Assembly (NCBI GenBank): GCA_948907985.1
Contig: CAQWMM010000052.1
Coordinates: 1-12,645 of the forward strand
Length of the DNA stretch: 12,645 nt
Direction of reading: 5' to 3'
DNA from: an uncultured Bacillota bacterium
GTDB lineage: Bacteria; Bacillota; Dehalobacteriia; UBA4068; UBA4997
This document shows positions 1 to 6,559 of this stretch, piece by piece (the stretch's first letter is position 1; each line of letters begins with the position of its first letter). The notes beneath the pieces were generated by a model. It made no database searches and was not told the origin of the DNA. It saw only the letters and a program-made list of their open reading frames with translations. Both the position numbers and the translations under genes were made by a program.

Positions 1-38
1 GCCAGCGTCCTTTGGACTTGGCAATCGCTAAGTGTTCA

Positions 39-129
39 CAAAAAAATAACCGCCCTCCCTGCAACGGATGCGGTTATTTTTTAACCAAAACTCCTGCGGG
101 CTGACCTGATTTGAGGATCAGTCCTTTGT
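39..129 (-). ncRNA. Predicted ~90-nt small RNA, possibly a type I antitoxin
   Basis: A near-perfect leftward promoter (136-164) would start RNA near 129, and the 41-82 hairpin would end it near 39, giving about 90 nt. A second small hairpin lies at about 101-121. No convincing reading frame is seen on the minus strand. On the plus strand, the frame through the hairpin reads KNNRPP. That C-terminal signature is familiar to me from small Firmicute holin-like or Fst-type toxins, whose mRNA converges on an antisense RNA at a shared terminator. The toxin's membrane part would lie left of the window, so this is inference. Transcript ends are predicted only. Confidence 0.4.
41..82. terminator. Bidirectional hairpin terminator
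   Basis: Two perfect 13-base arms, 41-53 and 70-82 (AAAAAATAACCGC and its reverse complement), flank a 16-base loop. The arms start with A-tracts and end with T-tracts, so either strand gives a GC-containing stem followed by a U-run. On the minus strand it would stop the RNA started by the promoter at 136-164. On the plus strand it would stop a transcript coming from left of the window. Confidence 0.7.
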
Positions 130-135
130 GCTTTT

Positions 136-164
136 ATTATAGCATAGGTTTTGCCATATGTCAA
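136..164 (-). promoter_or_regulatory. Strong sigma-A promoter, leftward
   Basis: Read on the minus strand, TTGACA (164-159) and TATAAT (141-136) are separated by exactly 17 bases. Both boxes match consensus perfectly. The only thing downstream before the 41-82 hairpin is the putative small RNA. Confidence 0.75.
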
Positions 165-281
165 TCTTAATATTTGGCAAGATTTTTTATATATTTAGCA
201 GTTTTTTCAATTAAATTTTTGGCTGCTTTGTGATTAATTAATTTTGCAAATAAAATTTAAAGTAAATTATCAAAAAAAACC

Positions 282-310
282 TTGCCAAAATTTTACATAT
301 GGTTTATAAT
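282..310 (+). promoter_or_regulatory. Sigma-A promoter, rightward, for the folded leader
   Basis: TTGCCA (282-287) and TATAAT (305-310) are spaced by 17 bases, and transcription should start near 316-318. The 100 bases between this promoter and the opposing one (about 165-281) are extremely AT-rich. I see no gene there. Confidence 0.65.
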
Positions 311-316
311 GAGTTT

Positions 317-536
317 AGCCGGATAATAAAAAAGCGGCAGGGACTGTGGTACTGCCAATACCGCAGAACCCCTATGCAGGCTAAGAGGACTAGCCATACA
401 CAACTGCTTTTATATCTAGCGCAGTACCGCATAAATAGTATAATATAATCGGTTCTTTTTATCAAGTAAATTTTTGCGGTTGTGCTGCTGTTTAGAAGTT
501 TAATCCCCTCCTTAAAGAGTTTTAAAAGGGGTTTTC
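317..536 (+). ncRNA. Candidate structured RNA or 5' leader ending in an intrinsic terminator
   Basis: Between the promoter at 282-310 and the terminator at 505-535 lies about 220 nt with several complementary segments. An 11-base arm at 345-355 pairs with 421-431 (one G-U). Its first seven bases can instead pair with 359-365 as a local hairpin, so the two folds exclude each other. GGCTA (379-383) pairs with TAGCC (391-395). Bases 332-340 can pair with 485-493 (two G-U) to close the whole structure. I cannot assign it to a known riboswitch or small RNA family. It could be an attenuating leader of the downstream surface-protein gene or an independent RNA; its size would also suit a 6S-like RNA, but I see no decisive signature. 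Confidence 0.45.
505..535 (+). terminator. Intrinsic terminator upstream of the SLH-protein gene
   Basis: CCCCT (505-509) pairs with AGGGG (527-531), and TTAAA (512-516) pairs with TTTAA (521-525), with a small internal loop and a 4-base loop. The stem is followed by TTTTC. It lies 143 bases before the likely start codon at 679, so it would either end a small RNA or act as an attenuator. Confidence 0.55.
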
Positions 537-678
537 TGTGCGTGTGTGGGCAAAGTTATGCCTGCGCGCGCATTTTTTGTTATCCCGGCGGTTAAAACAA
601 AAGGCTGGGGCGGCTCATTCGCTGCCCCCAAAAGCCTGTTTTACTGCCAGGATTATTTTTAAGGAGGGTTTATTTATA

Positions 679-3096
679 ATGAAGAAAAAATTTTTAGCTG
701 TGCTGGCGCTGGCAGTTTTGCTGGCGTTGAGTGTGGCGCCTGCGGCCTGGGCGGCCACTGTGGCCAGCGGCGAGTGCGGTACAGAGGGCGGTAATGTTAC
801 TTGGGTGTTGGATGACACCGGCACGCTGACGATTAGCGGCAGTGGAGAAATGGGTGATTTTCTTAATAACCGTTTGCCATGGCGACAAAATCTTGAGGAG
901 ATAAAAAGAGTAATTATTGAAAACGGCGTTACTTCTATTGGATCTGGCGCATTTCGGAGGTGTATAAATTTAATTAGCGTTGAACTGCCAGAAACGCTTA
1001 CAAGTATAGGCTTTGAGGCTTTTGATTTTTGTACAAGTTTAACTTCTATAAAATTACCGGATAGTGTAAATGAAATTAAAGCTGGGGCTTTTGATTCTTG
1101 CCGTAGTTTGACAAGTATAAATATACCATATGGTGTTAAAGAAATTAGTTGTTTTACAGGCTGTGCCAGTTTGGAAAATATAATTATTCCCAATAGTGTT
1201 ACCACAATAGGTGGACATGCCTTTGACGGTTGTAATTTGCAAGATATAAAACTTCCAGATAGCTTAACTACTGTTGGCGAATATGCGTTTACGTTTGCTA
1301 AACCGGTAGATATATATGTTCCGGCAGGCGTAACCACTATTGAGCGCGGTGCATTTTGGGACAGTGCTAATATTATTGTTGATCCAAATAATAAAAATTA
1401 TAGCAGCCAAAATGGTGTTTTGTTTAATAAAGATAAAACGACTTTATTGCAATATCCGGGTAGAAACATCAATTCTGTTTATAATCTTCCGGAATGTGTA
1501 AAAAAAATTACAAGCGCTGCTTTTTATAAGTGTAAAAATTTGATTAAAATTAATTTAACTGACAATCTTACGGATATAGAAGAATATGCTTTTTGGGGTT
1601 GTGAAAAATTAACAAGTATAGCTATTCCGAATAGCGTAACTAAAATTAATAGTTATACATTTTTTGGTTGTGATAATCTAATTAGCATAAATATCCCGGC
1701 AAGTGTTATCAATATTGCTAACAATTCTGTTTGTATTGTTCCTAAATTTAATGGTTTTATTGTCGATGCTAATAACGAATATTATTGCAGCGACAATGGG
1801 ATTTTATTTGATAAAGATAAAACCGTTCTGTTAGTTGTTCCAAAGAACAAATATTTTCATTACACTGTTCCACAGGGTGTAATAACAATAGAAAATACAG
1901 CCTTTTTGGGTTATGATAATATGGAGGATGATTCTAAAAATCCTAATAAATTAATTACTATAACAATACCAACAAGTGTTAAAAATATTAATGCCTATGC
2001 CTTCCATTATTGTGAAGAGTTGCTTGATGTTTATTATGAGGGAACAGAAGAACAATGGAATAATATTAACATTGATTATTGTAATGATCCTCTAAAAAAT
2101 GCAACAATTCATTATAACAGCAAATTGCCGGAGCAGCCGGATAAAACTTACACCGTAACTTTTGATACGGACGGTGGCACGCTGGCCAACGGCGCGACCA
2201 AAGAGGTTAAGGTGGAGTGGGGCAAAGAACTGAAAATGCCGACTGCCACCAAGAGCGGTTACACCTTAAAGCACTGGCAGAACAAGGCCGACGCAGCCAA
2301 AACCTATGCGGCGGGCGATTCCTATGTTCTGACAGCTGATACAGATTTGTTGGCGGTTTGGCAGCAGGATACGCCGAGCAAACCGAGCGGCGGCGGCCAC
2401 AGCGGCGGCAACCGCAAGCCGACCACCACAACGGAGAAGCCCGGCACAACTGAAAAACCTGGCACAACCGAAAAGCCCGGAACAACTACCAAACCGAGCG
2501 GCACAGTTACCGCACTGAACATCAATAACGTGTTTGCGGATGTTAAAAACGGCGAATGGTATAGCGAGGCGATAGCCTACGTTTACAATAAAGGCATAAT
2601 GAACGGCACCGCAAAGGGCTTTGAGCCGAACGCCGCCACCACCCGCGCTATGCTGGTTACTATGCTTTATCGGCTAGCGACCAACGGAAGTCCAGCGACC
2701 GTAGGAAGCTGGGAGGGTGAGCCGGCGGTCGGCGAGCCTAACTTCAAAGATGTGTCTGGCGGCCAGTGGTTCAGCAAGGCAGTGGCCTGGGCGGCGGCCA
2801 ACGGCGTAGTTAAAGGTTACAGCGAAACACAGTTTGCGCCCAACGACGCAATCACCCGCGAACAGTTGGCGGCGGTGCTTTACCGTTATGCGCAGGCCAA
2901 AGGGGTGGACGTTTCCGCCAAAGGCAGCTTGAGCAATTTCAGCGACAGCGGCAAGGTTAGCGGCTGGGCAACCGAGGCCATGCAGTGGGCAGTTGGTACA
3001 GGGATTATCAATGGGGACAACGGCAAATTGAATTCCACCGGCAGCGCCACCCGCGCGGAAGTAGCCATGATGATTATGAGATTTAACGAGATGTAA
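679..3096 (+). CDS. Secreted BspA-type LRR protein with three SLH domains
   Basis: This 805-residue protein is predicted to be exported and bound to the cell wall. ATG 679 is preferred because AAGGAGG sits 11 bases upstream and a clear signal peptide follows (MKKK, hydrophobic core, AWA cleavage near residue 25). The open frame reaches back to 538, but that part contains hairpins and codes for nothing signal-like. Residues ~80-460 are BspA/LRR_5 repeats of the form 'LPxSVTxIGxxAFxxC'. Residues ~490-562 form an InlB/Flg_new-type repeat (VTFDTDGGT...GYTLKHW). Residues 563-610 are a Pro/Thr/Gly linker with TEKPGT repeats. Residues ~617-668, 687-739 and 752-803 are three SLH domains, which in this family bind pyruvylated wall polymer. 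The role is probably adhesion or surface display; the ligand is unknown. The LRR core (about 886-2118) is far more AT-rich than the ends. It is probably monocistronic, since it is followed by a strong terminator. Confidence 0.88.
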   Translation: MKKKFLAVLALAVLLALSVAPAAWAATVASGECGTEGGNVTWVLDDTGTLTISGSGEMGDFLNNRLPWRQNLEEIKRVIIENGVTSIGSGAFRRCINLISVELPETLTSIGFEAFDFCTSLTSIKLPDSVNEIKAGAFDSCRSLTSINIPYGVKEISCFTGCASLENIIIPNSVTTIGGHAFDGCNLQDIKLPDSLTTVGEYAFTFAKPVDIYVPAGVTTIERGAFWDSANIIVDPNNKNYSSQNGVLFNKDKTTLLQYPGRNINSVYNLPECVKKITSAAFYKCKNLIKINLTDNLTDIEEYAFWGCEKLTSIAIPNSVTKINSYTFFGCDNLISINIPASVINIANNSVCIVPKFNGFIVDANNEYYCSDNGILFDKDKTVLLVVPKNKYFHYTVPQGVITIENTAFLGYDNMEDDSKNPNKLITITIPTSVKNINAYAFHYCEELLDVYYEGTEEQWNNINIDYCNDPLKNATIHYNSKLPEQPDKTYTVTFDTDGGTLANGATKEVKVEWGKELKMPTATKSGYTLKHWQNKADAAKTYAAGDSYVLTADTDLLAVWQQDTPSKPSGGGHSGGNRKPTTTTEKPGTTEKPGTTEKPGTTTKPSGTVTALNINNVFADVKNGEWYSEAIAYVYNKGIMNGTAKGFEPNAATTRAMLVTMLYRLATNGSPATVGSWEGEPAVGEPNFKDVSGGQWFSKAVAWAAANGVVKGYSETQFAPNDAITREQLAAVLYRYAQAKGVDVSAKGSLSNFSDSGKVSGWATEAMQWAVGTGIINGDNGKLNSTGSATRAEVAMMIMRFNEM
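2431..2502 (+). repeat. 18-base coding tandem repeat (TEKPGT linker)
   Basis: Four consecutive 18-base units (2431, 2449, 2467 and 2485) encode TEKPGT three times and then a divergent TTKPSG. The copies differ mostly at third codon positions. It forms the flexible, proline- and threonine-rich spacer that lifts the LRR part away from the wall-bound SLH domains. Confidence 0.8.
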
Positions 3097-3109
3097 TGAG
3101 ATGCAATTG

Positions 3110-3164
3110 AAAGATAAAAAAGCAGGCCTGCACTGAAAATGTGCGAGCCTGCTTTTTTATCTTT
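3110..3164. terminator. Bidirectional intrinsic terminator between convergent genes
   Basis: There are two perfectly complementary 18-base arms, 3110-3127 and 3147-3164. Each contains AGCAGGC or its complement next to a run of six A or T, and there is an inner GCAC/GTGC pairing around the loop. Both strands give a GC stem plus U-run, so it serves the SLH gene from the left and the leftward glutamate-synthase-like gene from the right. Confidence 0.88.
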
Positions 3165-3166
3165 GA

Positions 3167-4588
3167 TTATTTAAGTGTTGGCGCGGTTTGAGTCTGCCCG
3201 GCGTGGGGAATATCGGTGTATTTGGCAATATCTTCATCAAGGGTGATCAGATCGCCAATATTGAGGCCATGCACCGAGCTGTGGCCGGTGATCCGGGCAA
3301 AGGTTTGCAGTTCGGCGCGGGTTACGTTCAAAAAGTTGGCGGTGCGTTGCGCTGCGGCCTCGATATGCAGACGGGAGCGCAGTTCCGGATCTTGGGTGGC
3401 TACGCCAACCGGGCAGTTGCCGCTGCCGCAAATGCGGTATTGCTGACAGGCGGCGGCAATCAGCGCGGCGCTGGCAATCGCAATCGCGTCGGCACCCATG
3501 GCCAGAGCTTTGGCAAAATCAGCCGAAACCCTAAGCCCGCCGGTGATTACCAGCTGCATATTAGATTTAACCGCGTCAAGATATTTGCGGGCGCGGCGCA
3601 GGGCATAAATAGTAGGCACTGTGGTGGCCTCGCGCAACAACAGCGGGCTGGAGCCGGTGGCGCCGCCGCGTCCGTCAATGGTTACAAAATCTGCGCCGGC
3701 ATAAACACAAACCGCCAAGTCCTGTTCAATATTGCCGGCGGCAATCTTCAAGCCGATTGGCCGGCCGCCGGAGCGTTGGCGCAACATCTCTACCATGTCT
3801 TTAACATCGTCCGGCGAATTGATTTCGGCAAATTTGCTGGGGCTTTGCACGTCTTCACCCTGCTTTTTGCCGCGCAGGGCGGCGATTTCCGCCGTTACCT
3901 TTTCGCCTGGCAGGTGGCCGCCCATGCCGGGTTTGGTGCCCTGGCCAATTTTAATTTCAATAGCGTCGGCTGCCCGCAGGTTTTCATCAGTGGCGCTGTA
4001 TTTGTTGGGTACATATTCAAAGATGTATTTGTAGGCTGCCGCCTGCTCTTCCGGCAGAATGCCGCCCTCGCCGCTGCACATGGCGGTTTGCGCCATGGCC
4101 GAGCCTTTAGCCAGCGCAATCTTAATCTCTTTGGAGAGCGCGCCGAAAGACATATGGGATATATAGACCGGATTTTCCAGAATCATGGGTTTTTCTGCAT
4201 TTTTGCCAATAACTGTCCGTGTGTCCACCGGGGCGTGATCGTCCAGGGGCATTCTGGCCAGCTGTGCGCCGCAAATCAGAATATCATCCCAGCTGGGCAG
4301 CGGCAGCAGCGTGCCCATGGAGCCGCCGATGGTTTTGCCAGAAACTGCCATCTCATGAATTTCCGCCATATAGCGGATTGTTTTATCATGCCGGGCGGTT
4401 TCCGGGGCATAGGCCAGCTCGCCGGCGCTGGCTGGGGCAGGGGCAGGCTCGTCCACGTCCTCGTCAATCCGTTCAAAGACGCTGATTGGTTGCTTGCAAA
4501 CCGGGCAGACGTCCAGTTCTGATAATTTTTTTCCCTCTTTTTCCTCATCAAAAATTTTTCCGCAGATACTACATTTGTATACAGCCAT
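3167..4588 (-). CDS. Rubredoxin-fused glutamate-synthase-like FMN protein (short GltB type)
   Basis: This 473-residue protein matches the FMN-binding barrel domain of glutamate synthase (GltB family). Conserved pieces are the MSFGALS entry (about 146-152), the PGMGGHLPG loop (220-228), the TIDGRGGATG phosphate/FMN region (303-312) and three cysteines at 381, 387 and 392 (in CGSGNCPVGVATQ) that bind a 3Fe-4S cluster in relatives. The N-terminus has two CxxC pairs (C6, C9, C28, C31) resembling a rubredoxin-like metal knuckle. There is no glutaminase domain and no NAD(P)H-oxidising subunit next door, as in the archaeal-type short enzymes. It may aminate 2-oxoglutarate with ammonia or glutamine-derived nitrogen using electrons delivered through the rubredoxin module, or use another substrate; this is inference. 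ATG 4588 lies 6 bases from AGGAGG (4600-4595). A TTG at 4594 abuts that site and is unlikely. It is a single gene with its own promoter. Confidence 0.82.
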   Translation of the reverse strand: MAVYKCSICGKIFDEEKEGKKLSELDVCPVCKQPISVFERIDEDVDEPAPAPASAGELAYAPETARHDKTIRYMAEIHEMAVSGKTIGGSMGTLLPLPSWDDILICGAQLARMPLDDHAPVDTRTVIGKNAEKPMILENPVYISHMSFGALSKEIKIALAKGSAMAQTAMCSGEGGILPEEQAAAYKYIFEYVPNKYSATDENLRAADAIEIKIGQGTKPGMGGHLPGEKVTAEIAALRGKKQGEDVQSPSKFAEINSPDDVKDMVEMLRQRSGGRPIGLKIAAGNIEQDLAVCVYAGADFVTIDGRGGATGSSPLLLREATTVPTIYALRRARKYLDAVKSNMQLVITGGLRVSADFAKALAMGADAIAIASAALIAAACQQYRICGSGNCPVGVATQDPELRSRLHIEAAAQRTANFLNVTRAELQTFARITGHSSVHGLNIGDLITLDEDIAKYTDIPHAGQTQTAPTLK

Positions 4589-4654
4589 GTTCAACCTCCT
4601 GTTTCTTAAATATTGTGGATTATGTTAACTTCTTATTAGTATCAATTATTATTA

Positions 4655-4683
4655 ATTATAACTGTTTGTCTGCAAATAGTCAA
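4655..4683 (-). promoter_or_regulatory. Promoter of the glutamate-synthase-like gene
   Basis: On the minus strand, TTGACT (4683-4678) and TATAAT (4660-4655) are spaced by 17 bases. This gives a leader of about 60 nt before ATG 4588. It is back to back with the bioB promoter, and the two -35 boxes are about 67 bases apart. Confidence 0.7.
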
Positions 4684-4749
4684 GCGAAAAATACTGTATA
4701 CCGGGAATTTTCGCAATAATTATTTGTAAAACTATATTAAAAAAAATAG

Positions 4750-4778
4750 TTGACAAAAAAATCGTTAAATGCTATAAT
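4750..4778 (+). promoter_or_regulatory. Promoter of the bioBD operon
   Basis: TTGACA (4750-4755) and TATAAT (4773-4778) are both perfect and spaced by 17 bases. Transcription should start near 4785, leaving a leader of about 70 nt before the bioB start. Confidence 0.8.
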
Positions 4779-4810
4779 TGTATAAAAAAGTAGCATCTGT
4801 TAGTTTACAA
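4778..4810 (+). promoter_or_regulatory. Probable BirA (biotin repressor) operator
   Basis: TTGTATAAA (4778-4786), a 15-base gap and AGTTTACAA (4802-4810) fit the known BirA site layout TTGTAAAC-N(14-16)-GTTTACAA. The right half is nearly ideal; the left half matches its mirror at six of nine bases. The site covers the expected start of transcription right after the -10 box. That is where a bifunctional BirA with biotinyl-AMP would block a biotin operon. The function is inferred from position and similarity. Confidence 0.5.
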
Positions 4811-4854
4811 TAATTGCATTTGCTGATGTATTTTTATGAGGGAGGTTTGCCTAA

Positions 4855-5829
4855 GTGGAAAATATTGTCGATAAATTAAAAGCAAGAGTTCTGGCCGGAG
4901 AGCTTATCAACCGGGATGAGGCTTTGGCGCTGGCGGAAGCGCCGCTGGAGGAATTATGCGCCGCCGCTGATGAAATCCGGCAGTTTTTCTGTGCCGACGG
5001 CTTTGATATGTGTACGATTATCAATGCCAAAAGCGGCCGGTGCAGCGAAAATTGCAAGTATTGCGCCCAGGCTGGCTGTTATAATACTGATGTGGAGGAG
5101 TATCCGCTGCTGGACAGCGCGGAGATTGTGCAGGCTGCCAAATATAATGCGGAGCAGGGGGTTCTGCGTTTTTCTCTGGTAACGTCGGGTAAACGCTTGA
5201 CGGATTGGGAAGTGGACCGTGCCTGTGATATTATTCGGGAGATTAAAAAGGTCTGCGATATTTCAATCTGCGCCTCTTTCGGGCTGCTCTCGGAGGAACA
5301 GTTTGCCAAGCTGAAAACCGCCGGATTGAGCCGCGTTCATAATAATTTGGAGGCCTCGCGCAACTTTTTTCCCAATATTTGCACCACGCATAGCTATGAT
5401 GATAAAATTGCGGCGATCAAAGCGGCGCAGCGGGCTGGTTTATCCGTTTGCAGCGGTGGTATTATGGGCCTGGGCGAGAGCATGGCGGATCGGATCGATA
5501 TGGCGCTGCAACTGCGGGAGCTGGGCGTAAGTTCGGTGCCAGTGAATATGCTGAATCCAATCCCCGGTACGCCGCTGGCGGATAATGAATTGCTGACTAA
5601 CGACGATATGCGGCGGGTTTGCGCGGTCTTTCGGTTTATTCTGCCCCGGGCGGCAATTCGTCTGGCGGGCGGCCGTTTGCTGCTGGGCGACAGCGGCCGG
5701 GCCTGTTTCCAGTCTGGGGCGAATGCGGCCATTTCCGGCGATATGCTGACCACCACTGGCGAAACGATTGCCTCGGATAAAGAAATTATTGCCGGTTTGG
5801 GATACAGGAGGGCGTTGTTAGATGAGTAA
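4855..5829 (+). CDS. bioB: Biotin synthase (radical SAM)
   Basis: This 324-residue enzyme inserts sulfur into dethiobiotin to make biotin, the last step of the pathway, in the cytoplasm. The radical-SAM CxxxCxxC motif is C63, C67 and C70 (RCSENCKYCAQ). Other family blocks are HNNLEASRNFFP (162-173), VCSGGIMGLGES (198-209), VNMLNPIPGTPL (230-241) and IRLAGGR (268-274). Compared with E. coli BioB, the auxiliary-cluster ligands C128, C188 and R260 have equivalents (C139, C199 and R274). The C97 position appears to be Ser107 in RFSLVTSG, which suggests a different auxiliary cluster. The start is GTG 4855, with GGGAGG ending 9 bases upstream. The last 8 bases overlap bioD, so the two genes are translationally coupled. 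Confidence 0.93.
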   Translation: MENIVDKLKARVLAGELINRDEALALAEAPLEELCAAADEIRQFFCADGFDMCTIINAKSGRCSENCKYCAQAGCYNTDVEEYPLLDSAEIVQAAKYNAEQGVLRFSLVTSGKRLTDWEVDRACDIIREIKKVCDISICASFGLLSEEQFAKLKTAGLSRVHNNLEASRNFFPNICTTHSYDDKIAAIKAAQRAGLSVCSGGIMGLGESMADRIDMALQLRELGVSSVPVNMLNPIPGTPLADNELLTNDDMRRVCAVFRFILPRAAIRLAGGRLLLGDSGRACFQSGANAAISGDMLTTTGETIASDKEIIAGLGYRRALLDE

Positions 5830-6514
5830 GGGACTTTTTATCAGCGCCACGGGAACTGATGTGGGAAAAACCTATGTAACCGCGCTGGTGATTAAAAAAC
5901 TGGTGCAGGCCGGGTTTAAAGCTTCCTATTATAAAGCGGCTTTGAGCGGCGCGGAGTGGCTGAACGGCCAGCTGATTCCGGGCGACGCTGATTATGTGCG
6001 CCGGGTGGCGGGGCTTAAACAGAGTTATGAAGAAATGGTTTCTTATATTTACGAGCCTGCGGTATCGCCTCATTTGGCGGCGCAGCTGGAAAATCTGCCG
6101 GTGGAGCTGGCCAAAATCCGGGCGGATTTTCAGCGGGTTTGCGCCGGCGCGGATTATGTAACCATGGAGGGCAGCGGCGGGATTGTCTGCCCGATTCGCT
6201 ATGACGAGCGGCAACAGCTTTTTTTGGCGGATATTATCCGCGAGCTTGATTTGCCGGTGCTTTTGGTGGCGGATGCCGGCCTGGGCACGCTGAACTCGGT
6301 GGTAACCACCTGCGAGTATATGCAGAACCATAATTTGCGGCTGGCCGGCATAATTTTAAACAACTATGACGAAAGCCAGATTATTCACCGCGACAACCGT
6401 CTGATGCTGGAAAAGCTTTTGGGGCAGCCGCCGCTGGCGTTGGTGCGCCCGGGGGATCAGGAACTGGCCTTGCCGGCGGAAAAGCTGGCGGCGCTGTATC
6501 GGCAGCTTGATTGA
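5822..6514 (+). CDS. bioD: ATP-dependent dethiobiotin synthetase
   Basis: BioD (230 residues) closes the ureido ring of 7,8-diaminopelargonate with CO2 and ATP to give dethiobiotin, the substrate of the preceding BioB. The P-loop GTDVGKT is at residues 11-17. Lys38 (YYKAALSG) and the EGSGG motif (116-120), matching the family's EGAGG, are present, and the LLVADAGLGTLN strand and ILNN nucleotide-base loop (178-181) follow. Length is typical. ATG 5822 has CAGGAGGG about 10 bases upstream, inside the end of bioB. No bioA, bioF or pimeloyl-making gene lies in this window, so earlier steps must be encoded elsewhere or the intermediate taken up. Confidence 0.92.
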   Translation: MSKGLFISATGTDVGKTYVTALVIKKLVQAGFKASYYKAALSGAEWLNGQLIPGDADYVRRVAGLKQSYEEMVSYIYEPAVSPHLAAQLENLPVELAKIRADFQRVCAGADYVTMEGSGGIVCPIRYDERQQLFLADIIRELDLPVLLVADAGLGTLNSVVTTCEYMQNHNLRLAGIILNNYDESQIIHRDNRLMLEKLLGQPPLALVRPGDQELALPAEKLAALYRQLD

Positions 6515-6559
6515 TTTTTTCCGGAAAAAATTTCGCGCTTTTATTGCTATTAAATTTTT

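Noticed and set aside
317..536. Assigning the folded leader to a named riboswitch or to 6S RNA
   Set aside because: I could not match any conserved core I know (for example TPP, SAM, cobalamin, c-di-GMP or T-box). Size and promoter-terminator layout alone are not enough.
538..678. 47-codon N-terminal extension of the surface protein from a GTG at 538
   Set aside because: It begins right after an intrinsic terminator, runs through a large hairpin, has no ribosome site, and would bury the signal peptide that follows ATG 679.
3188..4522. Long open frame (444 codons) on the plus strand opposite the glutamate-synthase-like gene
   Set aside because: The minus-strand protein has clear conserved motifs. 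The plus-strand frame is Gly/Ala/Arg/Phe-rich without domains, has no ribosome site, and is explained by GC-biased third positions.
6515..6530. 16-base palindrome TTTTTTCCGGAAAAAA as a separate terminator
   Set aside because: It has no loop and only a 4-base GC centre. The hairpin at 6560-6612 is the better terminator, so I mention it only as a possible site.
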